Positions 26,476 to 34,502 of a stretch of 59,382 nucleotides of DNA are shown piece after piece. The notes under the pieces were generated by a model, which ran no database searches, was not told the DNA's origin, and saw only the letters and a program-made list of their open reading frames with translations. The position numbers and the translations under genes are program-made. Source of the stretch: an uncultured Acidimicrobiales bacterium (lineage in GTDB: Bacteria; Actinomycetota; Acidimicrobiia; Acidimicrobiales; SHLQ01); NCBI GenBank assembly GCA_938023735.1, contig CALJDK010000125.1, positions 1 through 59,382 of the forward strand. Direction: 5' to 3'. Every line of letters starts with the position of its first letter. The first letter of the stretch is position 1.

Positions 26476-27090
26476 TCAGCAGCCTCGTTTGACGGTTATC
26501 GACTTCAGGGTTGCTCCCCACTCGTACACCGAACGTTTCAGTGGCGAGCTGGTGTGGGGTACATCGACCATCTGTAGTGCGGCATCGCCGCATCGCTGGA
26601 AGAGTCGGCCGGCTCGAGTGACCTGGTCGGTGGAGGCCACGACGATGAGGTTCTCCCACCCGCGCTGTTCCGCCAGTCGGGTTGCGGCACGGGCTTCACC
26701 TTGGGTCTTTGCGGGCTGCGGATCGATGCAAATGACCTCGATGGGAAGCGCTTCGCGTCCGTTGCAATACCGGTTTGCGGTTACTGAGCCATCGTCGCGG
26801 CCGGGGTCGGCAAAGACAATGACCGGCGCCAGCCCCGCCTCGGCGAGTTCGGCACCCTTCGAAGTTCGGTCGCCGCCACCGGCCAGCACGATGATTGCGT
26901 CGGCTTCGGCGGGTGCACCTGCGACCGCTGGAGACAGGAACCAGCGGTTGGTGAGGAGAGCAAAAACGATGGCGCCCACGGCGAAAATCACGACCAGGGA
27001 GAGTCGGCGGGTGCGTTGCTTCTGGGTCACTTCAGGAGGATCGGCACAAAGGGCTGGCGGATTTACCCTCCGGAGCGTGTTGGCCAACAC
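26476..27090 (-). CDS. YdcF/ElyC-like (DUF218) membrane-anchored protein
   Basis: This 204-residue protein has a short cytoplasmic start, one transmembrane helix near residues 30-50, and a DUF218-type Rossmann-like domain: EADAIIVLAGGGDR, then GAELAEAGLAPVIVF, RAATRLAEQRGWENLIVVAS and a late SPLKRSVYEW. Such proteins act at the cell envelope and some affect peptidoglycan or surface polymers; no catalytic role is assured. It is divergent from the gene at 27156 and lies 50 bases upstream of the exporter ATPase on the same strand, so the three may be co-transcribed. Confidence 0.78.
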   Translation of the reverse strand: MLANTLRRVNPPALCADPPEVTQKQRTRRLSLVVIFAVGAIVFALLTNRWFLSPAVAGAPAEADAIIVLAGGGDRTSKGAELAEAGLAPVIVFADPGRDDGSVTANRYCNGREALPIEVICIDPQPAKTQGEARAATRLAEQRGWENLIVVASTDQVTRAGRLFQRCGDAALQMVDVPHTSSPLKRSVYEWGATLKSITVKRGC

Positions 27091-27155
27091 ACGTTGTGAC
27101 TGCTGACCCCGATGCCGCTGTTCATTTGGGCGAAACTCGGCCGAGAATAGAAGCT

Positions 27156-27968
27156 ATGAATTTCCCCCCTCCGCGGCTGGCCAAGCCGGTACATCGACTG
27201 CGGTCCTTCACCCGGCAGGGTGCGCTGGCGCGTGTACGTTCGCTGCAGCCGGCTCGCATGTATTCGGGCAACAAGACCAAACCGCTCGAGCCGCTGCGCA
27301 TGGCGGCGTATCTGGCCTCGGGTTCGATTCTCATCGGCCTTGGCGTGAGCTTTCTGGTTCACGCTCGCCTCGGCCTTCCTCCCTATGACGTCATGCTTTC
27401 GGCAATCCGCGTGCACTCCGGGCTCACCCATGGCCAGTCCGCCTGGGTTGCTGCTGCCGTGTTGTTCAGCGTGGCGACGCTTCTTGGTCGTCCGCCCAAA
27501 CCCGCCGGATTGAGTCTGGCGTTTCTGAACGGGTTCTCTGTCGACGCCTTTGGCGCGCTGTTGGTTGACCCCGACTCGATGTTCCTTCGCGTTCTCTTTT
27601 CGGGCCTGGGCATGGTGGCGATCGTTACCGGGCTTTCGCTGGTGATCTTCTCGGGAACAACCGGAGGCGCCTTCGATCTGCTCATGCAGGCGGGGGCCGA
27701 TAGGGGTCGCGACGAGGTGCGGGTTCGTACCCTTCTTGAAGTCGGGGTCATTGTGGGTGGTGTCGCTGCCGGCGGAACTGCCGGTATCGCAACCGCCGTA
27801 TTTGCGGTTGCTGTCGGTCCGCTTCTCAGGATCATCAGCCAGGCTCTCGCCGATCACCGCACTGGCCGTCAGACCCGGCTTCGCCATCAAGACCGTGATC
27901 CCGCCCCGCAGAACCAACAACGCACGCTCGCCGATCAGGACCTGCTCGGCGACTTCGCAAGTCGATAG
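27156..27968 (+). CDS. YczE/YitT-like integral membrane protein
   Basis: This 270-residue protein has a basic N-terminal stretch of about 45 residues, then at least five hydrophobic helices. Family-like features are GLGVSFLVHARLGLPPYDVM after the first helix, and GTTGGAFDLLMQAGADR before the penultimate helix. The C-terminal 35 residues are hydrophilic. The frame is open 60 bases further upstream, but ATG 27156 is the better start: upstream residues are acidic and unlike the family. Function is unknown; related proteins have been linked to export or regulation. It stands alone on the + strand. Confidence 0.75.
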   Translation: MNFPPPRLAKPVHRLRSFTRQGALARVRSLQPARMYSGNKTKPLEPLRMAAYLASGSILIGLGVSFLVHARLGLPPYDVMLSAIRVHSGLTHGQSAWVAAAVLFSVATLLGRPPKPAGLSLAFLNGFSVDAFGALLVDPDSMFLRVLFSGLGMVAIVTGLSLVIFSGTTGGAFDLLMQAGADRGRDEVRVRTLLEVGVIVGGVAAGGTAGIATAVFAVAVGPLLRIISQALADHRTGRQTRLRHQDRDPAPQNQQRTLADQDLLGDFASR

Positions 27969-28023
27969 CCAGAACCGGCGCTGCTGGTTGGTTCGCCTAG
28001 GACTCTCGCTCTACCGTGGCGTC

Positions 28024-29250
28024 ATGTCAGAACCGCAGGGCGCAACCGAGTCCGCCGAACATGCTGCCTACCGCGAGTCCGCTCGATCGTGGTTGGCCGA
28101 AAACGCCGAATTGAAGACCGGAGTCGACGATTGGTCGACCCAGAAAACCCATGTCGACCCCGATGCGCTCGTCGCCTACTTCGAGCGGTGTAAAGCCTGG
28201 CAACGCACCACCTTCGAAGGCGGATACGCCGGAATTACCTGGGAGAAGGCCTACGGGGGCCAGGGCGGCGAGTCGTGGCAAACTCGCATCTTTCGCGAGG
28301 AGCAGGCCAAGTTCGATGTGACCAACGGTTTCCTGGCTGCCACCACCGCAATGCTCGGTACGGCACTTCGGTTTCACGGAACCGAACAGCAGAAGACCAC
28401 CTACCTCCCGCCCATGCTGAGCGCCGATCAGACCTGGTGCCAGCTGTTTAGCGAACCCAACGCCGGGTCGGATCTTGCAGGCCTTGCTTGTCGGGCCGAG
28501 CGCGACGGCGATGTCTTCCGGGTCAACGGACAGAAGGTATGGAACTCGATGGCCCAGGCCGCCGATTGGGGGTTCCTTCTTGTCCGCTCCAACCCTGATG
28601 CTCCCAAACACAAAGGCATCACGTTCATCCTTGTCGACATGTCGTCGCCGGGCATCGAGGTACGCCCTCTCGTGCAGCCCAATGGACAGTCGCATTTCAA
28701 CGAAGTGTTCTTCAACGGCGTCGACATCCCCGTCGCTAACGTGGTCGGTGAGATCGATGCCGGTTGGACGGTGGCCAAGACCGTCCTGATGGCCGAATCA
28801 CAGTTCATCGGTGGCGCAGGTGGCGCCGATACCAGCACGGTTCTGATCGATCTGGCTCGCAAGCAGGGCCTCGCCGATGATCCGGTCGTTCGTCAGGAGT
28901 TGGCCACGGCCTACATAAACGAGACCATCCTCAAGCTGCTCTCGCAGGTGATGAACGACGCGATTCGCAGTGGTAAACCGCCGCCAATCGACGGAGCGCT
29001 ACTGAAACTAAAGCTCGCCTACAACCGCGTGCAGTTCGGTAACCTCGCCATGTTGTTGCTTGGTCCGGCCAGCTTGGTTGAGATTGGCCCCGACAGCACC
29101 CGCGCTATGGAAGAGTTGATCGGCCGGTTCTCGGTGAGCATCGGTGGCGGCACCAACGAGGTCGGGAAGAACAACATTGGTCATCGCATGGGTCTTCCCC
29201 GAGAACCGGGGACGCCTATCGACATGCCGTGGAAAGACATCCCTCGCTAG
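28024..29250 (+). CDS. Acyl-CoA dehydrogenase family protein
   Basis: This 408-residue flavoenzyme has the standard three-part fold: the N-terminal helical domain, FAD-contact motifs WCQLFSEPNAGSDLA and NGQKVWNSMAQAADWG in the middle, and a C-terminal helical domain ending in GGGTNEVGKNNIGHRMGLPRE. It would oxidise an acyl-CoA to the 2-enoyl-CoA, with electrons going to an electron-transfer flavoprotein. The ATG at 28024 is picked over the longer frame because the upstream part is antisense-like to no family and overlaps the previous gene. A hairpin terminator follows. No acyl chain specificity can be read from the sequence. Confidence 0.92.
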   Translation: MSEPQGATESAEHAAYRESARSWLAENAELKTGVDDWSTQKTHVDPDALVAYFERCKAWQRTTFEGGYAGITWEKAYGGQGGESWQTRIFREEQAKFDVTNGFLAATTAMLGTALRFHGTEQQKTTYLPPMLSADQTWCQLFSEPNAGSDLAGLACRAERDGDVFRVNGQKVWNSMAQAADWGFLLVRSNPDAPKHKGITFILVDMSSPGIEVRPLVQPNGQSHFNEVFFNGVDIPVANVVGEIDAGWTVAKTVLMAESQFIGGAGGADTSTVLIDLARKQGLADDPVVRQELATAYINETILKLLSQVMNDAIRSGKPPPIDGALLKLKLAYNRVQFGNLAMLLLGPASLVEIGPDSTRAMEELIGRFSVSIGGGTNEVGKNNIGHRMGLPREPGTPIDMPWKDIPR

Positions 29251-29268
29251 TTCGCCAAAACACCAAGA

Positions 29269-29301
29269 GGCCTCGCACAACTCGAAGAGTTGCACGAGGC
29301 C
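29269..29301. terminator. Bidirectional terminator hairpin
   Basis: A 15-base stem with one 2-base mismatch: GGCCTCGCACAACTC, loop GAA, GAGTTGCACGAGGCC. It lies between the convergent acyl-CoA dehydrogenase (ends 29250) and flotillin (ends 29325) genes and is flanked by CAAAACACCAAG on one side, giving a T-rich run on the - strand. Confidence 0.7.
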
Positions 29302-29324
29302 ATGGGTTCCCGCCGCCGGTCTAG

Positions 29325-30632
29325 CTATTCGGCACCGTCGGTAGCAGCTGACAGTTCTGGCGTTGCTTCAGTTGATGCATCGACGGCCTTTCGGTTGAGT
29401 ACCTCAAGGATGTTTACACCGGTTGCTGTCTCGATCTGCTCAGCGATCGAGATGACCGCCGCAGGCATTTGGCTTGCAACGCCGGGGATGCCACCGTTGC
29501 CCGAGCCGTTGTCGATGACGGTGACCTTGTCGATGTCGATTCCATTTACCGTGTTGACGATGGAGTCGACCAGGTCGGGAAGCATTTTGAGAACCATGAT
29601 GTCTTTCGCATCATCACCAGCGCTGTTGTACTGGGTGCTGAGGTTCTGGAACACCTCGATTTGGGCGTTACCGTCTTCGATGATTCGAGCAGCCTTACCT
29701 TGAGCTTCGAGCTCGGCAGCTTCCTTCTTCGCCCGGGCGGGGGCGACGACATCTGCTTCGAGACGACGCTTCTGGAGTTCGATGCGCTCGGTTTCGAGTT
29801 GCTGTTCGGCGGTGACCTTTGCCTGCTCACCGGCGACCGCTGATCGGTTTTCCGACGCCACCGCTTCGGCATCGAGTTCGGCTTGGCGAACCCGCAGCTT
29901 GTTGGTTTCTTCGGCAATGGCGAGATCGGATTGAACTCGAGCAAGCTGTCCTCGCTGGCGGGCGAATGCCTCGGCCTCTTCGGCGTCGGCGGTCTGGCGA
30001 GCCTCTGACTCACGAGCCTCGGTAAGTACCTGTGCGGTACGGCGACGACCAACGGCTTCGAGGTAACCAACCTGGTCGGTGACGTTTTGGATCTTGAGAA
30101 CGTCGAGGTCGAGTCCCAAGGTCTTCATGTCGTCATCGGCCTCATCGATGAGGGTCTGAGCAAACTTGAGGCGGTCTTCATTGACCTCTTCCGGCGTGAG
30201 TGTTGAGAGCACACCACGAAGGTTGGCCTCGAGGTTCTCCTTGGCGACCTGCTGAATGTACTCAGCGGGCCGGCCGAGGAAGCGCTCTATCGAGTTGTCG
30301 AGGATGCCCTCGTTGCTCGATACCTTGATGTTGGCAACGCCCTGGACGTCGAGGGGAATTGCTCCCTTCGAGTAGGCGTTCTGCACCGACACGTCGATGG
30401 GTATGGTGTTGAGGTTCATGTAGTCGACCTTCTCGATGAGTGGCGTACGGAAGGTACGTCCACCCTGAAGGATTCGATAACCAACCTGTTTTCCGGTGGC
30501 ATCGACTCGGTCTTTACCCGAGATGATTGCTACCACGTTGGGTGGAACGATGATCAGGAGGCTCTTTGCCGCCGCGACCAACGCCATGATGATGAGTGCT
30601 AGCACAACCGCTAGGCCGATGATCACTGTCAT
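29325..30632 (-). CDS. Flotillin-like SPFH protein
   Basis: This 435-residue membrane scaffold protein has an N-terminal hydrophobic anchor (residues 3-30), a SPFH/band 7 domain (35-200; YRILQGGRTFRTPLIEKVDY is typical), a long Ala/Glu-rich coiled coil (200-320) and a C-terminal flotillin-like segment. It is expected to form assemblies on lipid domains of the cytoplasmic membrane. Its start coincides with the stop of the NfeD-like gene, a pairing conserved in bacteria. The operon order is PadR regulator, NfeD-like, flotillin. Confidence 0.9.
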   Translation of the reverse strand: MTVIIGLAVVLALIIMALVAAAKSLLIIVPPNVVAIISGKDRVDATGKQVGYRILQGGRTFRTPLIEKVDYMNLNTIPIDVSVQNAYSKGAIPLDVQGVANIKVSSNEGILDNSIERFLGRPAEYIQQVAKENLEANLRGVLSTLTPEEVNEDRLKFAQTLIDEADDDMKTLGLDLDVLKIQNVTDQVGYLEAVGRRRTAQVLTEARESEARQTADAEEAEAFARQRGQLARVQSDLAIAEETNKLRVRQAELDAEAVASENRSAVAGEQAKVTAEQQLETERIELQKRRLEADVVAPARAKKEAAELEAQGKAARIIEDGNAQIEVFQNLSTQYNSAGDDAKDIMVLKMLPDLVDSIVNTVNGIDIDKVTVIDNGSGNGGIPGVASQMPAAVISIAEQIETATGVNILEVLNRKAVDASTEATPELSAATDGAE

Positions 30633-31270
30633 TATTTCTCCTCTGTTGGTTCTGAGGTTGCCAGGTCGAGCTCTGCCACATGGGCGGTGCCGTTCTTGAC
30701 TTCCACTACGACGACGGAGTCCCCGACGCCGAACGTTCCGTGGGGCGAGAAGGGAACCGCCACCAGGAAGGTGGGTTGTCCCGACAAGTCCGCACGGATG
30801 CGTCCTTTCTGACTTCCCGAGATGGGAAGGATGACCTTTGCTGAATGTCCTTCGATGTCTCGAGCGAGGCGCTGCGAAGAGCTGCCGCTTTGCTTGAGAT
30901 AGCCGAAGAGCTTGGCGTTGCCGACTGCTGCAACAGCTCCGAGCGCCAGAGCGCTCACGAGCGTTGCGATGTCGTCGATCGACAGAATCCGAAAGAAGAT
31001 TCCGGTAAATCCAAAGAAGAACAGGAAGAATACGATCGATCGGAACGACAGCAGCGAGCTCACGAACGAGCCGACCGCGTCAGCCGCTGAATCGCCAGCA
31101 TCAGTCTCTGCCGAAATGTTGGTGTCGAGATCGGTTCCGGCGTCGAGGCCGTCGAGACCTCCGCCATCGAAATCGCCACCAATGTCGATATCGGTGTCGA
31201 GACCTCCAAGAACCATCGGGACTAGGAACATTCCGCCGAACAGAGCTGCTGCGATGTAGATGTAGATCAT
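30632..31270 (-). CDS. NfeD-like membrane protein, flotillin partner
   Basis: This 212-residue protein has one hydrophobic helix at residues 3-23, an Asp/Gly-rich acidic loop (25-65), two further helices (about 75-92 and 98-115), and a C-terminal OB-fold-like domain (140-205; GHSAKVILPISG, then GVGDSVVVVEVKNGTAHV). Helix plus OB-fold layout is that of NfeD/YqiJ proteins that work with flotillins in membrane quality control. Its stop shares a base with the flotillin start and its start overlaps the PadR gene. Confidence 0.82.
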   Translation of the reverse strand: MIYIYIAAALFGGMFLVPMVLGGLDTDIDIGGDFDGGGLDGLDAGTDLDTNISAETDAGDSAADAVGSFVSSLLSFRSIVFFLFFFGFTGIFFRILSIDDIATLVSALALGAVAAVGNAKLFGYLKQSGSSSQRLARDIEGHSAKVILPISGSQKGRIRADLSGQPTFLVAVPFSPHGTFGVGDSVVVVEVKNGTAHVAELDLATSEPTEEK

Positions 31271-31743
31271 TGCTTGCCCCCCTTACCTTTCGTAGTGGAT
31301 TTTTTGCTTGAAGACGAGGCCGATTTCTTGGCGCTCTTCTTTGCCGGTTGTTTGATTGCCTTCTTTGCCTGGATCTTCTTGGGTTTTCCCGGACCATCGA
31401 GGACGGCGTCGACGCCGTCTCGAACGTTGCGCCAATCGGCTTCCCAGAAGCGGAGGATTTCTCGTCCATCGTCGGTTGCCGAGTAGTACTTCCGTGCCGG
31501 ACCTGACGATGATGCCACCAGCTCCGATTCGATGAAGTCGTTCTTTTCGAGTCGTTTGAGTACCGGGTAGATGCTGCGTTCGTGGGTGATGACCCAGCCA
31601 CGCTGGTTGAGGTTTTGCACCATTCCGTACCCGTAGTTGGGAGCTTCGACGATTGTTGCGAGAAGGCACATATCGAGGACTCCCTTCATGATCTGGGCGT
31701 GGTGCCCATCAGTGTCGAATACCATGTATTGAATAGTACTCAT
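31267..31743 (-). CDS. PadR family transcription regulator with Lys-rich tail
   Basis: This 158-residue protein has a PadR winged helix in residues 15-95 (YGYGMVQNLNQRG, ERSIYPVLKRLEKNDFIES, GPARKYYSATDDGREIL). After residue 118 the tail is almost only Lys, Ser, Ala and Thr, resembling histone-like actinobacterial tails that bind DNA nonspecifically. It is the first gene of the NfeD-flotillin operon and probably controls it. Its promoter region carries direct repeats and a palindrome around the start codon. PadR proteins usually repress and respond to small molecules or membrane stress. Confidence 0.88.
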   Translation of the reverse strand: MSTIQYMVFDTDGHHAQIMKGVLDMCLLATIVEAPNYGYGMVQNLNQRGWVITHERSIYPVLKRLEKNDFIESELVASSSGPARKYYSATDDGREILRFWEADWRNVRDGVDAVLDGPGKPKKIQAKKAIKQPAKKSAKKSASSSSKKSTTKGKGGKQ

Positions 31744-31757
31744 TAATGATGAATAGT
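31730..31757. promoter_or_regulatory. Putative PadR autoregulatory site
   Basis: TGAATAGT occurs at 31730-31737 and 31750-31757, a spacing of 20 bases (two helix turns), and the 10-base palindrome TCATTAATGA (31740-31749) lies between and covers the start codon of the PadR gene. The stretch is AT-rich compared with its surroundings. It fits an operator that a dimeric regulator would use to block its own message. Confidence 0.45.
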
Positions 31758-31841
31758 CAAGTGGTTTTCGCTTCCGATCAAGCCATGTCGCCGATTACCC
31801 GGGAGTAGCGCCTACGCGTGCCTTGAGGCAAAAAACGAAGA

Positions 31842-31866
31842 AACCGCCCGGAAAGCTCGGGCGGTT
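31842..31866 (-). terminator. Terminator of MaoC gene
   Basis: A 9-base perfect stem (AACCGCCCG/CGGGCGGTT) with a 7-base loop. Read on the - strand it is followed by TTCTTCGTTTTTT, so it is a classical intrinsic terminator 42 bases after the MaoC stop. It isolates the MaoC gene from the PadR operon. Confidence 0.85.
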
Positions 31867-31907
31867 CCTTGCAATAGTGGTTTCTCGGCCCAGAGGGCCC
31901 GGTGGTG

Positions 31908-32378
31908 CTACATGTAAAGCACGAGACCTTGGTAGATCAGCGACGGCTTCTCGGCATCGACCACGTGCACGGCTGTTTCGGTTTTCACGAGGGTTCCGGC
32001 GCCTTTCGCTTCGGCGCTGACCAGGCGGGTGCGGGCCTGTACTGATGCGCCTGCGGGCACTGGGGCCATAAACCGGAGCTTGTCGGCGCCGTAGTTGACT
32101 GCACCAGAGATGCCGGTGATCTTGAACGGGTCACTCGTGCGAAGTGAAGGCAACATGCTGAGCGTGAGAAATCCGTGAGCGATCGGGCCGCCGAATGGTC
32201 CGGCGTTGGCCTTTTCGATATCGACATGAATCCACTGATGGTCGCCGGTGACGTCGGCAAACGTGTTGATCATGTCCTGAGTAACTTCGACTGGTGGCCC
32301 AAAGTCGCCGAACTCGTCACTGGAGGCGCCGTTGAGGGCATCGATGTCGTTGAAGGCAATTTCTTGAATCTCACTCAT
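31908..32378 (-). CDS. MaoC family (R)-hydratase-like protein
   Basis: This 156-residue single hot-dog protein carries the hydratase-2 motif: DVTGDHQWIHVD, in which Asp and His form the active site, followed by GGPIAHGFLTLSM. It would hydrate enoyl-CoA or dehydrate 3-hydroxyacyl-CoA. The length is that of single-domain MaoC proteins. It is a one-gene unit with its own terminator. The physiological substrate is unknown. Confidence 0.9.
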   Translation of the reverse strand: MSEIQEIAFNDIDALNGASSDEFGDFGPPVEVTQDMINTFADVTGDHQWIHVDIEKANAGPFGGPIAHGFLTLSMLPSLRTSDPFKITGISGAVNYGADKLRFMAPVPAGASVQARTRLVSAEAKGAGTLVKTETAVHVVDAEKPSLIYQGLVLYM

Positions 32379-32490
32379 GCCCGAGTGTCTAGCAGCTCTA
32401 ACTCACTGTTCTCCAAACCTCCGACGCGACCGGGTTCGCACCAACCGCTGGGGTTGGAGGGTTGGGGGAGGGGCGTGTGAGACTTGTCGG

Positions 32491-33348
32491 GTGATTCGTG
32501 CGTTCCTTGTTCTGCTGGCTTCCCTTGTTCTCGTATCGGGGACTGCTGCCGCCCAGAACGCCGATGGGCCGCTCTGCAACGGCCTTGCCATCACGGTCTT
32601 TCTTGACCAGGGCGATTCCCCCACCGATGGTGACGATGTCATCGTGGGTACGGCCCAGCGTGATGTCATCAACGCCGGCGCCGGAAACGACACGGTGTGC
32701 GGGCTCGGTGAGAACGACTCGATCTTTGGTGGTTCGGGCAACGACACCATCGTCGGAGGGCGAGGCCATGACATCCTCACCGGTGGTCTTGGCGACGACG
32801 TTCTGCTTGGCGGGCGGGGCCGAGACCTGCTGGTTGCTGGGCCGGGCGATGACCTGATGCGACCTGGCGCAGGTAGCGACTGGTGCACCAATGAAGGTGA
32901 AACAACGGGCTGCGAGGAGGTCGTTTCGGGGGCGACGGGCGAGGGTGAAGCGCCGACGTTGCAGTCGCCGCTCGACCGGTATGTGATCAGTTCGCTGTAT
33001 GGGCTTCGTCTGCATCCGATTCTGGGCTACGAGCGTATGCACAATGGCCTCGACTTCCGGGCCGAGAAGGGTGCGAAAGTTCGCGCCACCAAGGATGGTG
33101 TGGTCACTGCTGCAGGAAAGTCAGGTGGCTTCGGTAAGCGCGTGACGATCGATCACGGCGATGGATACTCAACGCTGTCGGCGCACCTGTGGCGAATTCG
33201 GGTGAAGGAAGGCGACAAGGTTTCGACGGGAGACGTGATCGGGCGCGTGGGAAGCACCGGCCTGTCGACCGGCCCACATCTGCACTTCGAGGTAAGCCTC
33301 GGGACAATCCGGCTCGACCCACTACTTTTTCTCGACCCGCCGGACTAG
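32491..33348 (+). CDS. Secreted M23 metallopeptidase with RTX-like repeats
   Basis: This 285-residue protein has a signal peptide (residues 1-21, cleaved after TAAAQ), calcium-binding RTX-like nonapeptides in residues 45-130 (GAGNDTVCG, GGSGNDTIVGG, GGLGDDVLLGG), and a LytM/M23 domain in 155-285. Zinc and catalytic residues are seen in RMHNGLDF, SAHLWR and GPHLHFEV. It should cut peptidoglycan cross-links or related peptides outside the cell. GTG 32491 is used as start because it begins the signal peptide; the frame continues upstream without homology. The RTX part may need calcium for folding and could anchor the enzyme to surface polymers. Confidence 0.88.
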   Translation: MIRAFLVLLASLVLVSGTAAAQNADGPLCNGLAITVFLDQGDSPTDGDDVIVGTAQRDVINAGAGNDTVCGLGENDSIFGGSGNDTIVGGRGHDILTGGLGDDVLLGGRGRDLLVAGPGDDLMRPGAGSDWCTNEGETTGCEEVVSGATGEGEAPTLQSPLDRYVISSLYGLRLHPILGYERMHNGLDFRAEKGAKVRATKDGVVTAAGKSGGFGKRVTIDHGDGYSTLSAHLWRIRVKEGDKVSTGDVIGRVGSTGLSTGPHLHFEVSLGTIRLDPLLFLDPPD

Positions 33349-33386
33349 GGCACAACTGAAACTGGCCGCGAACCGGCTAGATCGGG

Positions 33387-34454
33387 CTAGAACAGGGAAA
33401 GGGCGTCGAGGTCGCGCACCTGGTGACCCGAGCGCAGGATCATGGCCATGAACATCTTGTCGCCGCGCTCGGTTCGCACCACACCCATCGAGCCAAGAAT
33501 GGTGATAAGCGGGCCGTGCAGCGACCCGAGACGGTAATCGTCCCAGCATCGATCGAAGTCGTAATCGTCGACCCCATGGCTCAACAGCGCGGCGTGGTAC
33601 GTGCGAACTAGTTGCTCTTCATGCTCGGCCCGGATGGGTGCATCCAGGCTGGTGCCGAGAAAATAGCCGACATCACGTAGCGCAGGCCCGGGTCGGGCAG
33701 TCTGCCAGTCGACGGCGGTGACCGGCGGACAGGTGTCAGATGTGCCAAACAGGAGGTTGTCGAGTCGGTAATCGCCGTGCACGATGCTGTTGGCTCCGGT
33801 GTCAACGCTGTGCCAATCGACCACTCGGGCAGCGAAGTCGGTGCACATTGCCTTATCGTCGTCGGACAGGTCCTCGGCGTATCGCTCGATAAACGCCGGC
33901 GTGAAGGCGGCCATGAACTCGGCGAGCAGCCCGTTGTCGGATTGGCCGCCAAACATCGGATCGGAAAGTTTCTCGTGATTCCATAGCGGCCCGTGGAAGC
34001 CAGCAAGGTTCACCAAAGCGGCTTCGGCGTGCTCGAGAGAGCAACCAGCCATTTGGTTGCCCTGTTCGGCGGGCGCCATGTCTTCAAGGATCAGCGTGAA
34101 CTCCTCGGGCTCGCCAACCTCAGCGAACAAGCAGTTGGGAATACGGCCCGAAACCATGCCGGCGATGTGCTTGTAGAAGTTGACCTCCGTGCCGTACCCG
34201 CCGCGACCGCCCGACGCACGGCTCGCAGGATCGGTTGACGGGAACTTCCCCACCACCGAAGGAGGAGCATCAGCAGCGGCTGTTTCGTACGACAGTTTGA
34301 TGCGCGAACTGTCGGCCATTTGGCCGGTTCCGACCGGAGCGACCGCAACGTCGCTGACCACTGCATCAACCCCGGCCGATTGGAGGACGGCGGTCATCCA
34401 CTCGGGTGTGACATCGGCGGCGGAGTCGAGAACTTCTGGGTTGGAGGCAATCAT
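33387..34454 (-). CDS. Aminoglycoside phosphotransferase-like kinase
   Basis: This 355-residue protein has the APH/choline kinase fold: catalytic loop HGDYRLDNLLF (residues 226-236) and the metal-binding VDWQTARPGPALRDVGYFL (near 247). Related actinobacterial proteins are often annotated as phosphotransferases of unknown target and lie near acyl-CoA metabolism genes; antibiotic resistance is not implied. It is divergent from the epimerase gene at 34503; a TAGGGT box about 8 bases before its ATG suggests a leaderless start. Confidence 0.85.
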   Translation of the reverse strand: MIASNPEVLDSAADVTPEWMTAVLQSAGVDAVVSDVAVAPVGTGQMADSSRIKLSYETAAADAPPSVVGKFPSTDPASRASGGRGGYGTEVNFYKHIAGMVSGRIPNCLFAEVGEPEEFTLILEDMAPAEQGNQMAGCSLEHAEAALVNLAGFHGPLWNHEKLSDPMFGGQSDNGLLAEFMAAFTPAFIERYAEDLSDDDKAMCTDFAARVVDWHSVDTGANSIVHGDYRLDNLLFGTSDTCPPVTAVDWQTARPGPALRDVGYFLGTSLDAPIRAEHEEQLVRTYHAALLSHGVDDYDFDRCWDDYRLGSLHGPLITILGSMGVVRTERGDKMFMAMILRSGHQVRDLDALSLF

Positions 34455-34502
34455 CGCTGCTTACCCTAATCATTTCGCTCTTATCCCTACGAACCTGCTT
34501 GG

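Noticed and set aside
33387-34454. Antibiotic resistance gene (aminoglycoside phosphotransferase)
   Set aside because: Only the kinase fold motifs are shared; the sequence and context are those of the broad APH-like family of unknown targets.
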